DNA from: JAQGMO01 sp050954505
Lineage (GTDB): Bacteria; Pseudomonadota; Gammaproteobacteria; Burkholderiales; Burkholderiaceae_D
DNA: 9,965 nt
Assembly (NCBI GenBank): GCA_050954505.1
Contig: JBPBPY010000288.1
Coordinates: 1-9,965, forward strand
Direction: 5' to 3'
The notes beneath the pieces were generated by a model, which saw nothing but the letters and a program-made list of their open reading frames with translations, did not search any database and was not told the DNA's origin. Of the stretch, positions 1 through 6,733 are shown one piece after another. Each line of letters begins with the position of its first letter. The stretch's first letter is position 1. The position numbers were made by a program, and so were the translations under genes.

Positions 1-26
1 AAAACGGGCCCGCATTGCGGGCCCGT
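1..26 (-). terminator. Intrinsic terminator of the glgCAP operon
   Basis: Bases 4-13 (ACGGGCCCGC) and 17-26 (GCGGGCCCGT) form a perfect 10-bp GC-rich stem with a 3-nt loop. Read on the minus strand the stem is followed by TTTT (bases 4-1), after which the window ends. It lies 22 nt past the glgP stop codon, the expected place for a rho-independent terminator. The full length of the T-run cannot be seen. Confidence 0.85.
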
Positions 27-48
27 GGCGGAGGGGACGGCGTGCCTG

Positions 49-2502
49 CTAGCCGAGATCCACCGGCTTCACCCGCCAGATATCCTTGGCATACTCGGCA
101 ATCGTGCGGTCGGAGGAAAACATGCCCATGCTGGCCACGTTGAGGATGGCTTTGCGGTGCCAGGCCGCTGGGTCGCGGAACAGCTGGTCGACTTCCGCCT
201 GCTTGGCGACGTAGCTGGCGTAATCGGCCAGCAGCAGGTAATGGTCGCCAAAACTGACCAGCGTATCGAAAATGGCCTGGAAGCGGCCCTTGTCGTCAGG
301 CGAGAACAAGCCGTCGCGAATCTGGTCCAGCGCCAGCTTGAGTTCCGGATTGCTGTCGTAGATGCTGCGCGGCTGGTAGCCGAGGGCTCGAATCTCACCC
401 ACCTGTGGCGTGGTATTACCGAAGATGAAGATGTTTTCCGCACCGGCCTGTTCCTGCATTTCCACATTGGCGCCGTCGAGCGTGCCGATGGTCAAGGCGC
501 CGTTGAGCGAGAGCTTCATGTTGCCGGTGCCGGAAGCTTCGGTGCCGGCGGTGGAAATCTGTTCCGACAAGTCGGCCGCCGGGATGATCATCTCGGCCAG
601 GCTGACGCTGTAGTTGGGAATGAACACCACTTTCAAGCGTGTGCCGATGCGCGGGTCGCCATTGATCCTGGTCGCCACGTCGTTGATCAGCTTGATGATC
701 AGCTTGGCCATGTGATAGGCGGACGCTGCCTTGCCGGCGAAGATGACGGTGCGCGGCACCCAGTCGGCCTGCGGGTTGGCCAGAATACGGTTGTAGCGCG
801 TGATCACATGCAGCACATTGAGCAGCTGGCGCTTGTATTCATGGATGCGCTTGACCTGCACATCGAACAGCGAATCGGGATCGACGTCGATATCGAGATG
901 GCTTTCGATCCACTCGGCCAGCTGCAGCTTGTTCTGCCGCTTGGCTTGCCGGAAGGCGTCGACAAACGCCGGGTCCTGGGCATGGGGCTTCAAGGCCGCG
1001 AGTTCTTCCAGGTTGCGGCGCCAGTTGCCGGGAATGGTCTGGTCGATCAGTGCCGACAGCGGCCGGTTGGCTTGCGACAGCCAGCGCCGTGGCGTGATGC
1101 CATTGGTCTTGTTGTTGAAGCGCTCGGGGAAAACATGGGCAAAGTCGGCAAAGATGGACTTGGTCATCAAGTCCGAATGCAAGGCCGAGACACCATTGAT
1201 CTTGTGGCTGGCCACCACGGCCAGATAAGCCATGCGCACGCGGCGCTCGCCGAGCTCATCGATCAACGACAGACGGCGCATGAGGTCGAGGTCGGTGCCG
1301 AACTTCTGGTTGACGCTGGCGAGGAAATCGGCGTTGATCTGGAAGATCAGTGCCAGGTGGCGCGGCAGCACGCGGCCCAGGATTGCCACTGGCCAGGTCT
1401 CCAGCGCTTCATGCATCAGCGTGTGATTGGTGTAGGAAAAAATCTGCTGGGTCAGGGTCCAGGCCTGGGTCCACGGCAGGTCATGCTCGTCAATCAGGAT
1501 GCGCAGCAGTTCAGGAATTGCCAGCACCGGATGAGTGTCGTTGAGATGGATGGCGACGTAGTCGGGCAAGGAAAAAAAGCCGGCATGCTTGCGCAGGTGG
1601 CGGCGGATCAGATCCTGCAGGCTGGCCGAGACAAAGAAGTATTCCTGGCGCAGGCGCAGTTCGCGGCCCGATTCGGTCGAGTCGTCGGGATACAGCACAC
1701 GCGAGACATTTTCCGAATGGTTCTTGTCTTCCACGGCGCCGAAATAATTGCCGCTGTTGAAGGCAGACAGGTTGATTTCATCGGTCGCCTTTGCCGACCA
1801 CAGGCGCAAGGTGTTGGTGCTTTCGGTATCGTAGCCGGGGATGATGGTGTCGTAGGCAGTGGCCAGCACGTCCTGGGTGCCGTTCCAGATCTGCTTGCCG
1901 TCGACCTGGTCGACATGGCCGCCAAAGCGCACCCGGTACTGTACTTCAGGGCGCGGAATTTCCCACGGGTTGCCGCCGGCAAGCCAGTAGTCGGGACTCT
2001 CGACCTGGTTGCCATTGATGATGCTTTGCTTGAACATGCCGTAGTCGTAGCGAATGCCATACCCCATGCCCGAGATGCCCAGCGTGGCCATCGAATCGAG
2101 GAAGCAGGCTGCCAGCCGGCCCAGGCCGCCATTGCCCAGCGCGGCATCGGGTTCGAAGTCGGCGGTCTGCTCGATCTCGATCTCGAGTTCGTCCAGTGCC
2201 TGCTTGACTTCGTCATAGATGCCCAGCGCCAGCAAGGCATTGGAAAACGTGCGGCCGATCAAGAATTCCATCGACAGGTAATACACCCGCTTGGGCACCT
2301 GGACATCATAGGCGCGGTTGCTTTTCATCCAGCGTTCCATCAAGCGGTCGCGCACCGCCAGTTCGGTGGCCCGCAGCCAGTCGCGCGTGCGAGCGGTTTC
2401 GGGGTCCTTGCCGACGGCATAGACGAGTTTGTTGGAGATGGAGCGCTTGAGACTTTCCACACTGTTGTCAGGACGGTCGTAGCCGAAATCGGTCTGGTTC
2501 AT
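49..2502 (-). CDS. glgP: Glycogen/starch/alpha-glucan phosphorylase
   Basis: Phosphorolyses terminal alpha-1,4 bonds of glycogen to give glucose-1-phosphate; a cytosolic PLP enzyme of family GT35. The 817-residue product is full length for the family (E. coli GlgP is about 815). Family blocks are in order: KRVYYLSMEFLIGR near 71-84, the glycine loop ALGNGGLGRLAACF near 121-134, HLNDTHPVLAIPEL near 319-332, FDVQVKRIHEYKRQ near 546-559, YSVSLAEMIIPAADLSEQIS near 631-650, and the PLP site EASGTGNMKLSLNGA with the Schiff-base lysine at about K663. The start is supported by GGAAG 7 nt upstream of the ATG. It is the last gene of the operon, 95 nt after glgA, and the terminator follows. MalP-type maltodextrin phosphorylase is the alternative, but the glg context favours GlgP. 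Confidence 0.96.
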   Translation of the reverse strand: MNQTDFGYDRPDNSVESLKRSISNKLVYAVGKDPETARTRDWLRATELAVRDRLMERWMKSNRAYDVQVPKRVYYLSMEFLIGRTFSNALLALGIYDEVKQALDELEIEIEQTADFEPDAALGNGGLGRLAACFLDSMATLGISGMGYGIRYDYGMFKQSIINGNQVESPDYWLAGGNPWEIPRPEVQYRVRFGGHVDQVDGKQIWNGTQDVLATAYDTIIPGYDTESTNTLRLWSAKATDEINLSAFNSGNYFGAVEDKNHSENVSRVLYPDDSTESGRELRLRQEYFFVSASLQDLIRRHLRKHAGFFSLPDYVAIHLNDTHPVLAIPELLRILIDEHDLPWTQAWTLTQQIFSYTNHTLMHEALETWPVAILGRVLPRHLALIFQINADFLASVNQKFGTDLDLMRRLSLIDELGERRVRMAYLAVVASHKINGVSALHSDLMTKSIFADFAHVFPERFNNKTNGITPRRWLSQANRPLSALIDQTIPGNWRRNLEELAALKPHAQDPAFVDAFRQAKRQNKLQLAEWIESHLDIDVDPDSLFDVQVKRIHEYKRQLLNVLHVITRYNRILANPQADWVPRTVIFAGKAASAYHMAKLIIKLINDVATRINGDPRIGTRLKVVFIPNYSVSLAEMIIPAADLSEQISTAGTEASGTGNMKLSLNGALTIGTLDGANVEMQEQAGAENIFIFGNTTPQVGEIRALGYQPRSIYDSNPELKLALDQIRDGLFSPDDKGRFQAIFDTLVSFGDHYLLLADYASYVAKQAEVDQLFRDPAAWHRKAILNVASMGMFSSDRTIAEYAKDIWRVKPVDLG

Positions 2503-2537
2503 GAAGTGTCTTCCGTGGTGAGAACAACTGTGTCAGA

Positions 2538-2563
2538 CAGCTGCGGCGCGCAGGCCGCAGCTG
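2538..2563 (-). other. Perfect hairpin in the glgA-glgP gap
   Basis: CAGCTGCGGC (2538-2547) and GCCGCAGCTG (2554-2563) pair perfectly over 10 bp around a 6-nt loop. In the transcript it begins 34 nt after the glgA stop and ends 35 nt before the glgP start. No T-run follows on the minus strand, so it is unlikely to be an efficient intrinsic terminator. An mRNA processing, stability or partial-attenuation role is inference. Confidence 0.65.
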
Positions 2564-2597
2564 ACAAGGCAGGGAGAATGACGTTTTCGCACCGCGA

Positions 2598-4079
2598 TCA
2601 ATGGCGCAAGACCATTTTGAGAGCCTGGTCGTACAGAGCCAGGTAGTGCCGGGCTGCGGACTCCCAGCTGAATTCCTGTTTCATGGCGTATTTCTGCACC
2701 AGGTTCCAATCGCGCTTGCGGGCGAACAGGGCAAATGCGCGGCGCAGCGCAGCCAGAAAGGCGGATTCATTGAATTCATCGAAAACAAAGCCGCTGGCCA
2801 CGCCATCGGCAATGTTTTCCAGTGCGCAGTCGGTGACGCTGTCACCCAGGCCACCGATGCGGCGCACCAGGGGCAGGCTGCCATAACGCAGGCCATACAG
2901 CTGGGTCAGCCCGCAGGGCTCGAAGCGCGACGGCACCATCACCACATCGCTGCCGGCAATGATGCGGTGGGATTTTTCTTCGTCATAGCCGATCTGCACT
3001 GCCACCGATTGCGGGTGGCGCGCGGCCGCTGCCAGGAATTCGGCTTCCATGGCGGCGTCGCCGCTGCCCAGTACCATCAACTGGCCGCCGCGCTGGATCA
3101 GCTCGGCAATGCCGGTCAGGACCAGCTTGAGTCCCTTTTGCTCGGTCATGCGGCTGACCACGCAAAACAGCGGCTTGTCGTCCTGCTCGGCCAGGCCGTG
3201 CTCGCGCTGCAGCGCCACCTTGTTCAAGAGTTTGCCGGCCATGGCGCGCGTGCTGTAGAACGAGGTGATGAAAGGATCGCTGGCAGGACTCCAGACGGCC
3301 GGGTCAACGCCATTGAGAATGCCGGCCAGGTCGCCGGCGGCGCTGCGGCTGCGCAGCAGGCCTTCAAGGCCGCAACCCTGGTCGGCATCGAGGATTTCGC
3401 GCGCGTAGCTGGGGCTGACAGTGCTGATCTTGTCGGCATAGAACAGGCCGGCCTTGAGGAAGGAAAGCTGGCTATGGAATTCGGCGCCATCGACGGCGAA
3501 GAATTCCGGCGGCAGATCCAGGCCGTTGAATGCTTCGCGCGCAAACAAGCCTTGGTAGGCCAGGTTATGCACGGTAAATACCGAGGCGGCCAGAGGCTGT
3601 GAAGTGGCGATGCGCGCAGCGTGCAGATAAGCCGGTGCCAGGCCCGCATGCCAGTCATGGCCATGGATGACCTGCGGCTTCCAGCCGGCGTCGAGGCCCA
3701 GTGCCAGCTGCGCTGCCATCCAGCCCAGCAGCGCGAAGCGCTGGCAGTTGTCGGCGTAGGGCTGGCGGTCGGCATTCGAGTACGGGTCGCCACTGCGGTC
3801 GTAGAGCGTCGGCGCGTCGATCAGGTAGACCGGTGCGCCACTGTCCGGCATGGCGCCAAGGTAGAGGTCGATGGCATCGGCACCAAAGCGCGGTGCCACG
3901 CTGGTGACGTGGCGCAGTCCAACCACGCCGGCGCGAACCGACGGATAGGCCGGCACCAGGATACGGGCATCATGACCCAGGCGTATGAGTGCCGGGGGCA
4001 GGGCGGCGGCAACATCGGCCAGGCCACCGGTTTTGAGCAAAGGATAGACTTCGGAACAGACATGCAACACAGACGTCAT
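2598..4079 (-). CDS. glgA: Glycogen synthase (ADP-glucose type)
   Basis: Transfers glucose from ADP-glucose to the non-reducing end of alpha-1,4-glucan in the cytosol (family GT5). With the start at 4079 the product is 493 residues, close to E. coli GlgA (477). It opens with MTSVLHVCSE and the KTGGL nucleotide-sugar loop at 16-20, exactly where the family begins. HGHDWH lies at 139-144, TVHNLAYQG at 169-177, SRMTEQKGL at 309-317 (R310 and K315 match the catalytic Arg/Lys pair) and EPCGLTQLYGLRYG at 387-400 (E387 equivalent to E. coli E377). The frame stays open upstream to 4238, but those 53 residues resemble no part of the family and cross a hairpin. The chosen ATG has only a weak Shine-Dalgarno sequence. 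It lies 201 nt after glgC. Confidence 0.95.
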   Translation of the reverse strand: MTSVLHVCSEVYPLLKTGGLADVAAALPPALIRLGHDARILVPAYPSVRAGVVGLRHVTSVAPRFGADAIDLYLGAMPDSGAPVYLIDAPTLYDRSGDPYSNADRQPYADNCQRFALLGWMAAQLALGLDAGWKPQVIHGHDWHAGLAPAYLHAARIATSQPLAASVFTVHNLAYQGLFAREAFNGLDLPPEFFAVDGAEFHSQLSFLKAGLFYADKISTVSPSYAREILDADQGCGLEGLLRSRSAAGDLAGILNGVDPAVWSPASDPFITSFYSTRAMAGKLLNKVALQREHGLAEQDDKPLFCVVSRMTEQKGLKLVLTGIAELIQRGGQLMVLGSGDAAMEAEFLAAAARHPQSVAVQIGYDEEKSHRIIAGSDVVMVPSRFEPCGLTQLYGLRYGSLPLVRRIGGLGDSVTDCALENIADGVASGFVFDEFNESAFLAALRRAFALFARKRDWNLVQKYAMKQEFSWESAARHYLALYDQALKMVLRH

Positions 4080-4202
4080 GGTACGGCCGATCACTGGTCT
4101 TGAAAAAGTGCGTCTAGTGTAGCCCAGGCAAGCCGGGTTTTGGAAGTCGCGCGCGGCTGTGCGGCACATGACCGTCGAGAGGACAGCCACCATTGCGTTG
4201 CA

Positions 4203-4259
4203 GCCAGCTGCCGGCATGGATGGCAGCGGCACTGCCATCCATGCCGGACCTGCGCTGGC
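4203..4259 (-). other. Long perfect hairpin in the glgC-glgA gap
   Basis: Bases 4211-4226 and 4232-4247 are perfect reverse complements (16 bp: CCGGCATGGATGGCAG and its partner) with a 5-nt loop. After a small asymmetric internal loop, GCCAGC (4203-4208) pairs with GCTGGC (4254-4259). In the transcript the structure starts 21 nt after the glgC stop. There is no T-run on either strand, so it is not a standard intrinsic terminator. It may be an RNA processing or stability element between glgC and glgA, or a REP/MITE-like insertion; the sequence alone does not decide. Confidence 0.75.
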
Positions 4260-4280
4260 AAGCTTGCGCGCGTCTTGTCA

Positions 4281-5540
4281 TCAAAGTGCAGCAAGCATTG
4301 CGCTGGTGACCAGTACCACGCCGTCGTTGGTGCGCATGAAGCGGCGGGCATCCCACTCTGCATCTTCACCGATGATGGTGTTGTCCGGTATCTTGCAGCC
4401 GCGGTCGACCACGACTTTGTAGAGCCGCGAGCCCGCACCGATGGTGCACTGGGGCAGGATCACGGTGTCGACGATGCGGCAGTACGAATCGACAATGACA
4501 CTGGAAAACAGTACCGCGTTGCTGATCTCCGAGCCGGCCACGATGCATCCACCCGAGATCAGGGTGCGCGAAATGACGCCGTGCGAGCCGGACAGATCGG
4601 GGACGAATTTCGCTGGTGGCAGTTGTTCCTGGTAGGTCCAGACCGGCCAGCTGGCGTCATACAGGTTCAGCTCGGGCATGGTGGAAGCCAGGTCGAGATT
4701 GGCGGCCCAGAACGCATCGATGGTGCCGACGTCGCGCCAGTAGGCCTTGCCATCGGTTTGCTGCGGCACGACCGACATGCCGAACGGGTGCGCCAGCGTG
4801 CGGCCTTCGCGCACTGCATGGGGAATCACATCCTTGCCGAAATCATGGGCTGAATCGGGGTCGTTGGCATCGCGCTCGAGCAGGCGATACAGATAGTCGG
4901 CATTGAATACATAGATCCCCATGCTGCCCAGTGCCCGATCGGGCTTGCCCGGCATGGCCGGCGGGTCGGCCGGTTTTTCGACAAAGTCGGTGACGCGGCG
5001 CTCGTCATCGATGGCCATCACCCCCAGCGCGGTGGCTTCCATGCGCGGCACCTCGATGCAACCGACGGTACACAGTGCCTGGTGTTCGACGTGATCGAGC
5101 AGCATCAGGGAGTAGTCCATCTTGTAGATGTGGTCGCCTGCCAGGACCACGATGTATTCAGGATTGTAGGAACGCAGGATATCGATGTTCTGGTAAATTG
5201 CGTCGGCCGTACCCTGATACCACGTCGCTTCATCCATACGCTGCTGTGCGGGAAGCAGATCGATGAATTCATTGGCTTCACCGCGCAGGAAATTCCAGCC
5301 GCGCTGCAAATGCCGCAACAGGGAGTGCGACTTGTATTGAGTCAGCACACCAATGCGCCGGATGCCGGAGTTGATGCAATTTGATAATGCAAAATCGATA
5401 ATGCGGAACTTGCCACCAAAAAATACTGCCGGCTTGGCACGAAAATCGGTCAGCTGCACCAGCCGTGAGCCTCTTCCCCCAGCCAGTACCAATGCAACAG
5501 TACGTTTAGGCAATTGACGTGCAAGGATGAGTTTGTCCAT
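4281..5540 (-). CDS. glgC: Glucose-1-phosphate adenylyltransferase (ADP-glucose pyrophosphorylase)
   Basis: Catalyses ATP + glucose-1-phosphate to ADP-glucose + PPi, the committed and allosterically controlled step of bacterial glycogen synthesis. The 419-residue product has the pyrophosphorylase loop LAGGRGSRL at 19-27, GKFRIIDFALSNCINSGIRR near 43-62, WYQGTADA at 107-114, LAGDHIYKMDY at 133-143 (D136 equals E. coli catalytic D142), FVEKP with glucose-1-P lysine K189 (E. coli K195), then a left-handed beta-helix domain from about 310. I place the start at 5540 because GGGAG lies 5 nt upstream; the in-frame ATG at 5558 (six residues longer) has no Shine-Dalgarno sequence. Aligned from memory to E. 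coli, the activator lysine K39 is Phe33 and H46 is Phe40. First gene of the operon. Confidence 0.95.
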   Translation of the reverse strand: MDKLILARQLPKRTVALVLAGGRGSRLVQLTDFRAKPAVFFGGKFRIIDFALSNCINSGIRRIGVLTQYKSHSLLRHLQRGWNFLRGEANEFIDLLPAQQRMDEATWYQGTADAIYQNIDILRSYNPEYIVVLAGDHIYKMDYSLMLLDHVEHQALCTVGCIEVPRMEATALGVMAIDDERRVTDFVEKPADPPAMPGKPDRALGSMGIYVFNADYLYRLLERDANDPDSAHDFGKDVIPHAVREGRTLAHPFGMSVVPQQTDGKAYWRDVGTIDAFWAANLDLASTMPELNLYDASWPVWTYQEQLPPAKFVPDLSGSHGVISRTLISGGCIVAGSEISNAVLFSSVIVDSYCRIVDTVILPQCTIGAGSRLYKVVVDRGCKIPDNTIIGEDAEWDARRFMRTNDGVVLVTSAMLAAL

Positions 5541-5708
5541 GTCTGCTCCCGATGACATTTATCTGTTTTCTATGTTGGTAAAAAATGGTTAACGCTAATC
5601 TGCCGATTTCAATTCACACCAATCGTCTGCATCGAAATCCATTCAAGGTGACTGACTGATTGTAATGGACGATTTGCTGGCACTTGGTCAATCATTTATG
5701 TTGCCTAC

Positions 5709-5745
5709 AAGATACTCCACCGTATCGGTTTTGTCAGTGATACGG
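5709..5745 (-). promoter_or_regulatory. Probable glgCAP promoter with overlapping inverted-repeat operator
   Basis: On the minus strand CTGACA (5737-5732, five of six to TTGACA) is followed by a 17-bp spacer and TATCTT (5714-5709, four of six to TATAAT). Transcription would start near 5702, giving a 5' leader of about 160 nt before glgC. CCGTATC (5720-5726) and GATACGG (5739-5745) form a perfect 7-bp inverted repeat, half-sites 19 bp apart, that encloses the whole -35 box. A third GATAC (5711-5715) overlaps the -10. This looks like a regulator site or a transcript hairpin, though the start site is predicted only. Confidence 0.55.
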
Positions 5746-5757
5746 AGCAAGCCAAGC

Positions 5758-5775
5758 AATTATTTTTTAATAATT
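5758..5775. repeat. AT-only palindrome upstream of the glg promoter
   Basis: AATTATT (5758-5764), TTTT, AATAATT (5769-5775): a perfect 7-bp AT-only inverted repeat, followed by more T. It lies about 20 bp upstream of the predicted -35 of glgC, where an UP element or a bent-DNA protein (IHF, H-NS type) would act. As RNA the stem would be too weak for a good terminator. Confidence 0.4.
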
Positions 5776-5989
5776 TTTCGTTGACCGAAGGGAATCCGAG
5801 GCGAAACCATGAATTAATGTAAATTTTTTGCCGGGGTGGGAATTATTTGCAAGCAGTCATGTCGTACCGGTACTGCCTGCTGACGCCGCGCAGGGGACCA
5901 GTTCATTCAATCCTGATACGTGAATTCGTGCCGGACTCTGATTCCGGTGCATTCGTACAAGCTGCCATTTCATGAAGTGCCATAAACCT
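5776..5989. other. Intergenic region between the divergent glgC and the 67-codon gene
   Basis: No convincing gene in these 214 bases. The only clear short symmetries are the palindrome GTACCGGTAC (5864-5873) and a 5-bp CCGGA/TCCGG stem near 5932-5948. It presumably holds the promoter for the gene at 6002, but I found no confident -35/-10 pair. Confidence 0.4.
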
Positions 5990-6001
5990 GGAGGAGCAAT
6001 C

Positions 6002-6205
6002 ATGAGCCCTGAAATACTCATCGTGCACAACAGCGATGGTTTCCATTTGATGCATGGGTATCTGCATCTGGCGGTCGAGCTGGACTTGCACAGAGAAATT
6101 ACGATTGATGTGCGTGGCGAGGAAGCAGTCAAGGTTTCGCGCTCCCGCGACGGCTTTCTGGTCGAACACGATAATCAGCAGATTCCCTTGATCGTCACTA
6201 CTTGA
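6002..6205 (+). CDS. Small conserved-looking protein of unknown function
   Basis: A 67-residue protein that I do not recognise. The ATG at 6002 is preceded by GGAGGAG (5990-5996) with a 5-nt spacer, a near-ideal ribosome binding site, which is the main evidence that this is a real gene. An in-frame ATG at 5972 would add ten residues but lacks such a site. The protein starts MSPEILIVHN, is rich in His, Asp and Glu, has alternating hydrophobic beta-like stretches (EILIVH, LAVELDL, EITIDVRG, FLVEHD, PLIVTT), no cysteine, no signal peptide and no membrane segment. It looks like a compact cytosolic beta-rich protein. It stands alone, divergent from glgCAP, and no clear terminator follows. Function cannot be assigned. 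Confidence 0.7.
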   Translation: MSPEILIVHNSDGFHLMHGYLHLAVELDLHREITIDVRGEEAVKVSRSRDGFLVEHDNQQIPLIVTT

Positions 6206-6492
6206 TTTTCCTGATCGGGCCGGTGGGTAAGAAACCAGCCTGGATATCAATGTTTTGTTCGGTAATGGCACATCAAATCATCGCAAGTCACGTCTCACTC
6301 GCGAAAACCTTAAACTGGAAAGCGAGCTCTTGAGGCATACGGCGAGAATTTGAACGAGGTGTCACGGTCGCCGGCCGTTAGCAGCATAGGGCCAGCTTCC
6401 GTTGGCCAAAGTCCAGCATCCTGTCATTTTTTTACATAACACCGCACGGCATACCTCAACCCGAGGTAAGGATTTGCCATGCTGCCACGTTT
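6206..6492. other. Intergenic stretch without a supported gene
   Basis: No convincing coding region on either strand. It contains an imperfect stem GGCCGGT/ACCAGCC near 6218-6240 just after the 67-codon gene (no T-run, weak terminator at best), GGCCA/TGGCC (6390-6394/6403-6407), and a 6-bp stem TACCTC/GAGGTA (6452-6457/6463-6468). None has a recognisable role. Confidence 0.4.
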
Positions 6493-6609
6493 TTAAGGAA
6501 GGAAGATCTGGGATTGATGCAAAATCTCGGTCGCACATAGAACGTAGGCCGAACCTGCAGCCAGCGCCAAGGGCACAAGGGTCAAAGCGACAGGAAATAA
6601 TTTTTGCAT
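6493..6609 (-). CDS. Possible 38-residue hydrophobic small protein
   Basis: On the minus strand an ATG at 6609 opens a 38-codon frame ending in TAA at 6493. GAGG lies 6 nt upstream as a possible Shine-Dalgarno sequence. The product starts MQKLFPVALT and has one hydrophobic run (about residues 4-27) after a single Lys, resembling a signal peptide or a single membrane helix, with a short polar tail. No lipobox precedes its only Cys. It lies downstream of the MFS gene, separated by 124 nt. It could be a small membrane protein, the remnant 5' end of a broken secreted-protein gene, or chance. No homologue is recognised. Confidence 0.3.
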   Translation of the reverse strand: MQKLFPVALTLVPLALAAGSAYVLCATEILHQSQIFLP

Positions 6610-6733
6610 AGGGAGCCTCTTTTTGTATGTTCTCAGCTTAAGGGAATGCAGCAGGACTGCGAATAGGACAACTGCCTGAAGATCTGTAGGACTGTTGGAA
6701 GCGGACCTGTTTCCCGTTTCTTAAGACAACGTT

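Noticed and set aside
25..2646. An 873-codon open frame on the plus strand covering all of glgP
   Set aside because: It is antisense to an unambiguous glycogen phosphorylase gene. Its translation shows no domain, and long antisense frames are a common by-product of codon bias in GC-rich genes.
4080..4238. A 53-residue N-terminal extension of GlgA starting at 4238
   Set aside because: The family begins at the MTSVLHVCSE segment, and the extension crosses the intergenic hairpin with no family resemblance.
2601..4853. Large plus-strand frames opposite glgA and glgC (2601-3602, 3621-4103, 4140-4853)
   Set aside because: All lie antisense to clear glg genes, have low-complexity Ala/Gln/Gly/Arg-rich translations, and lack a family signature.
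5640..5780. A possible plus-strand small RNA ending at the AT palindrome and T-run
   Set aside because: The terminal stem is A/T only and would be unstable, and no plus-strand promoter is visible; the features are better explained as the glgC control region.
5837..5851. A sigma54-like TGG...TTGCA upstream of the 67-codon gene
   Set aside because: GG and GC are 9 nt apart instead of the invariant 10, so it does not satisfy the sigma54 spacing.
5903..6271. A minus-strand 122-codon frame opposite the 67-codon gene
   Set aside because: It has no good ribosome site and no recognisable domain; the plus-strand frame has a near-ideal Shine-Dalgarno sequence.
6402..6611. A plus-strand 69-codon frame
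   Set aside because: It starts with TTG without a ribosome site, its translation is polar and irregular, and it overlaps stem structures.
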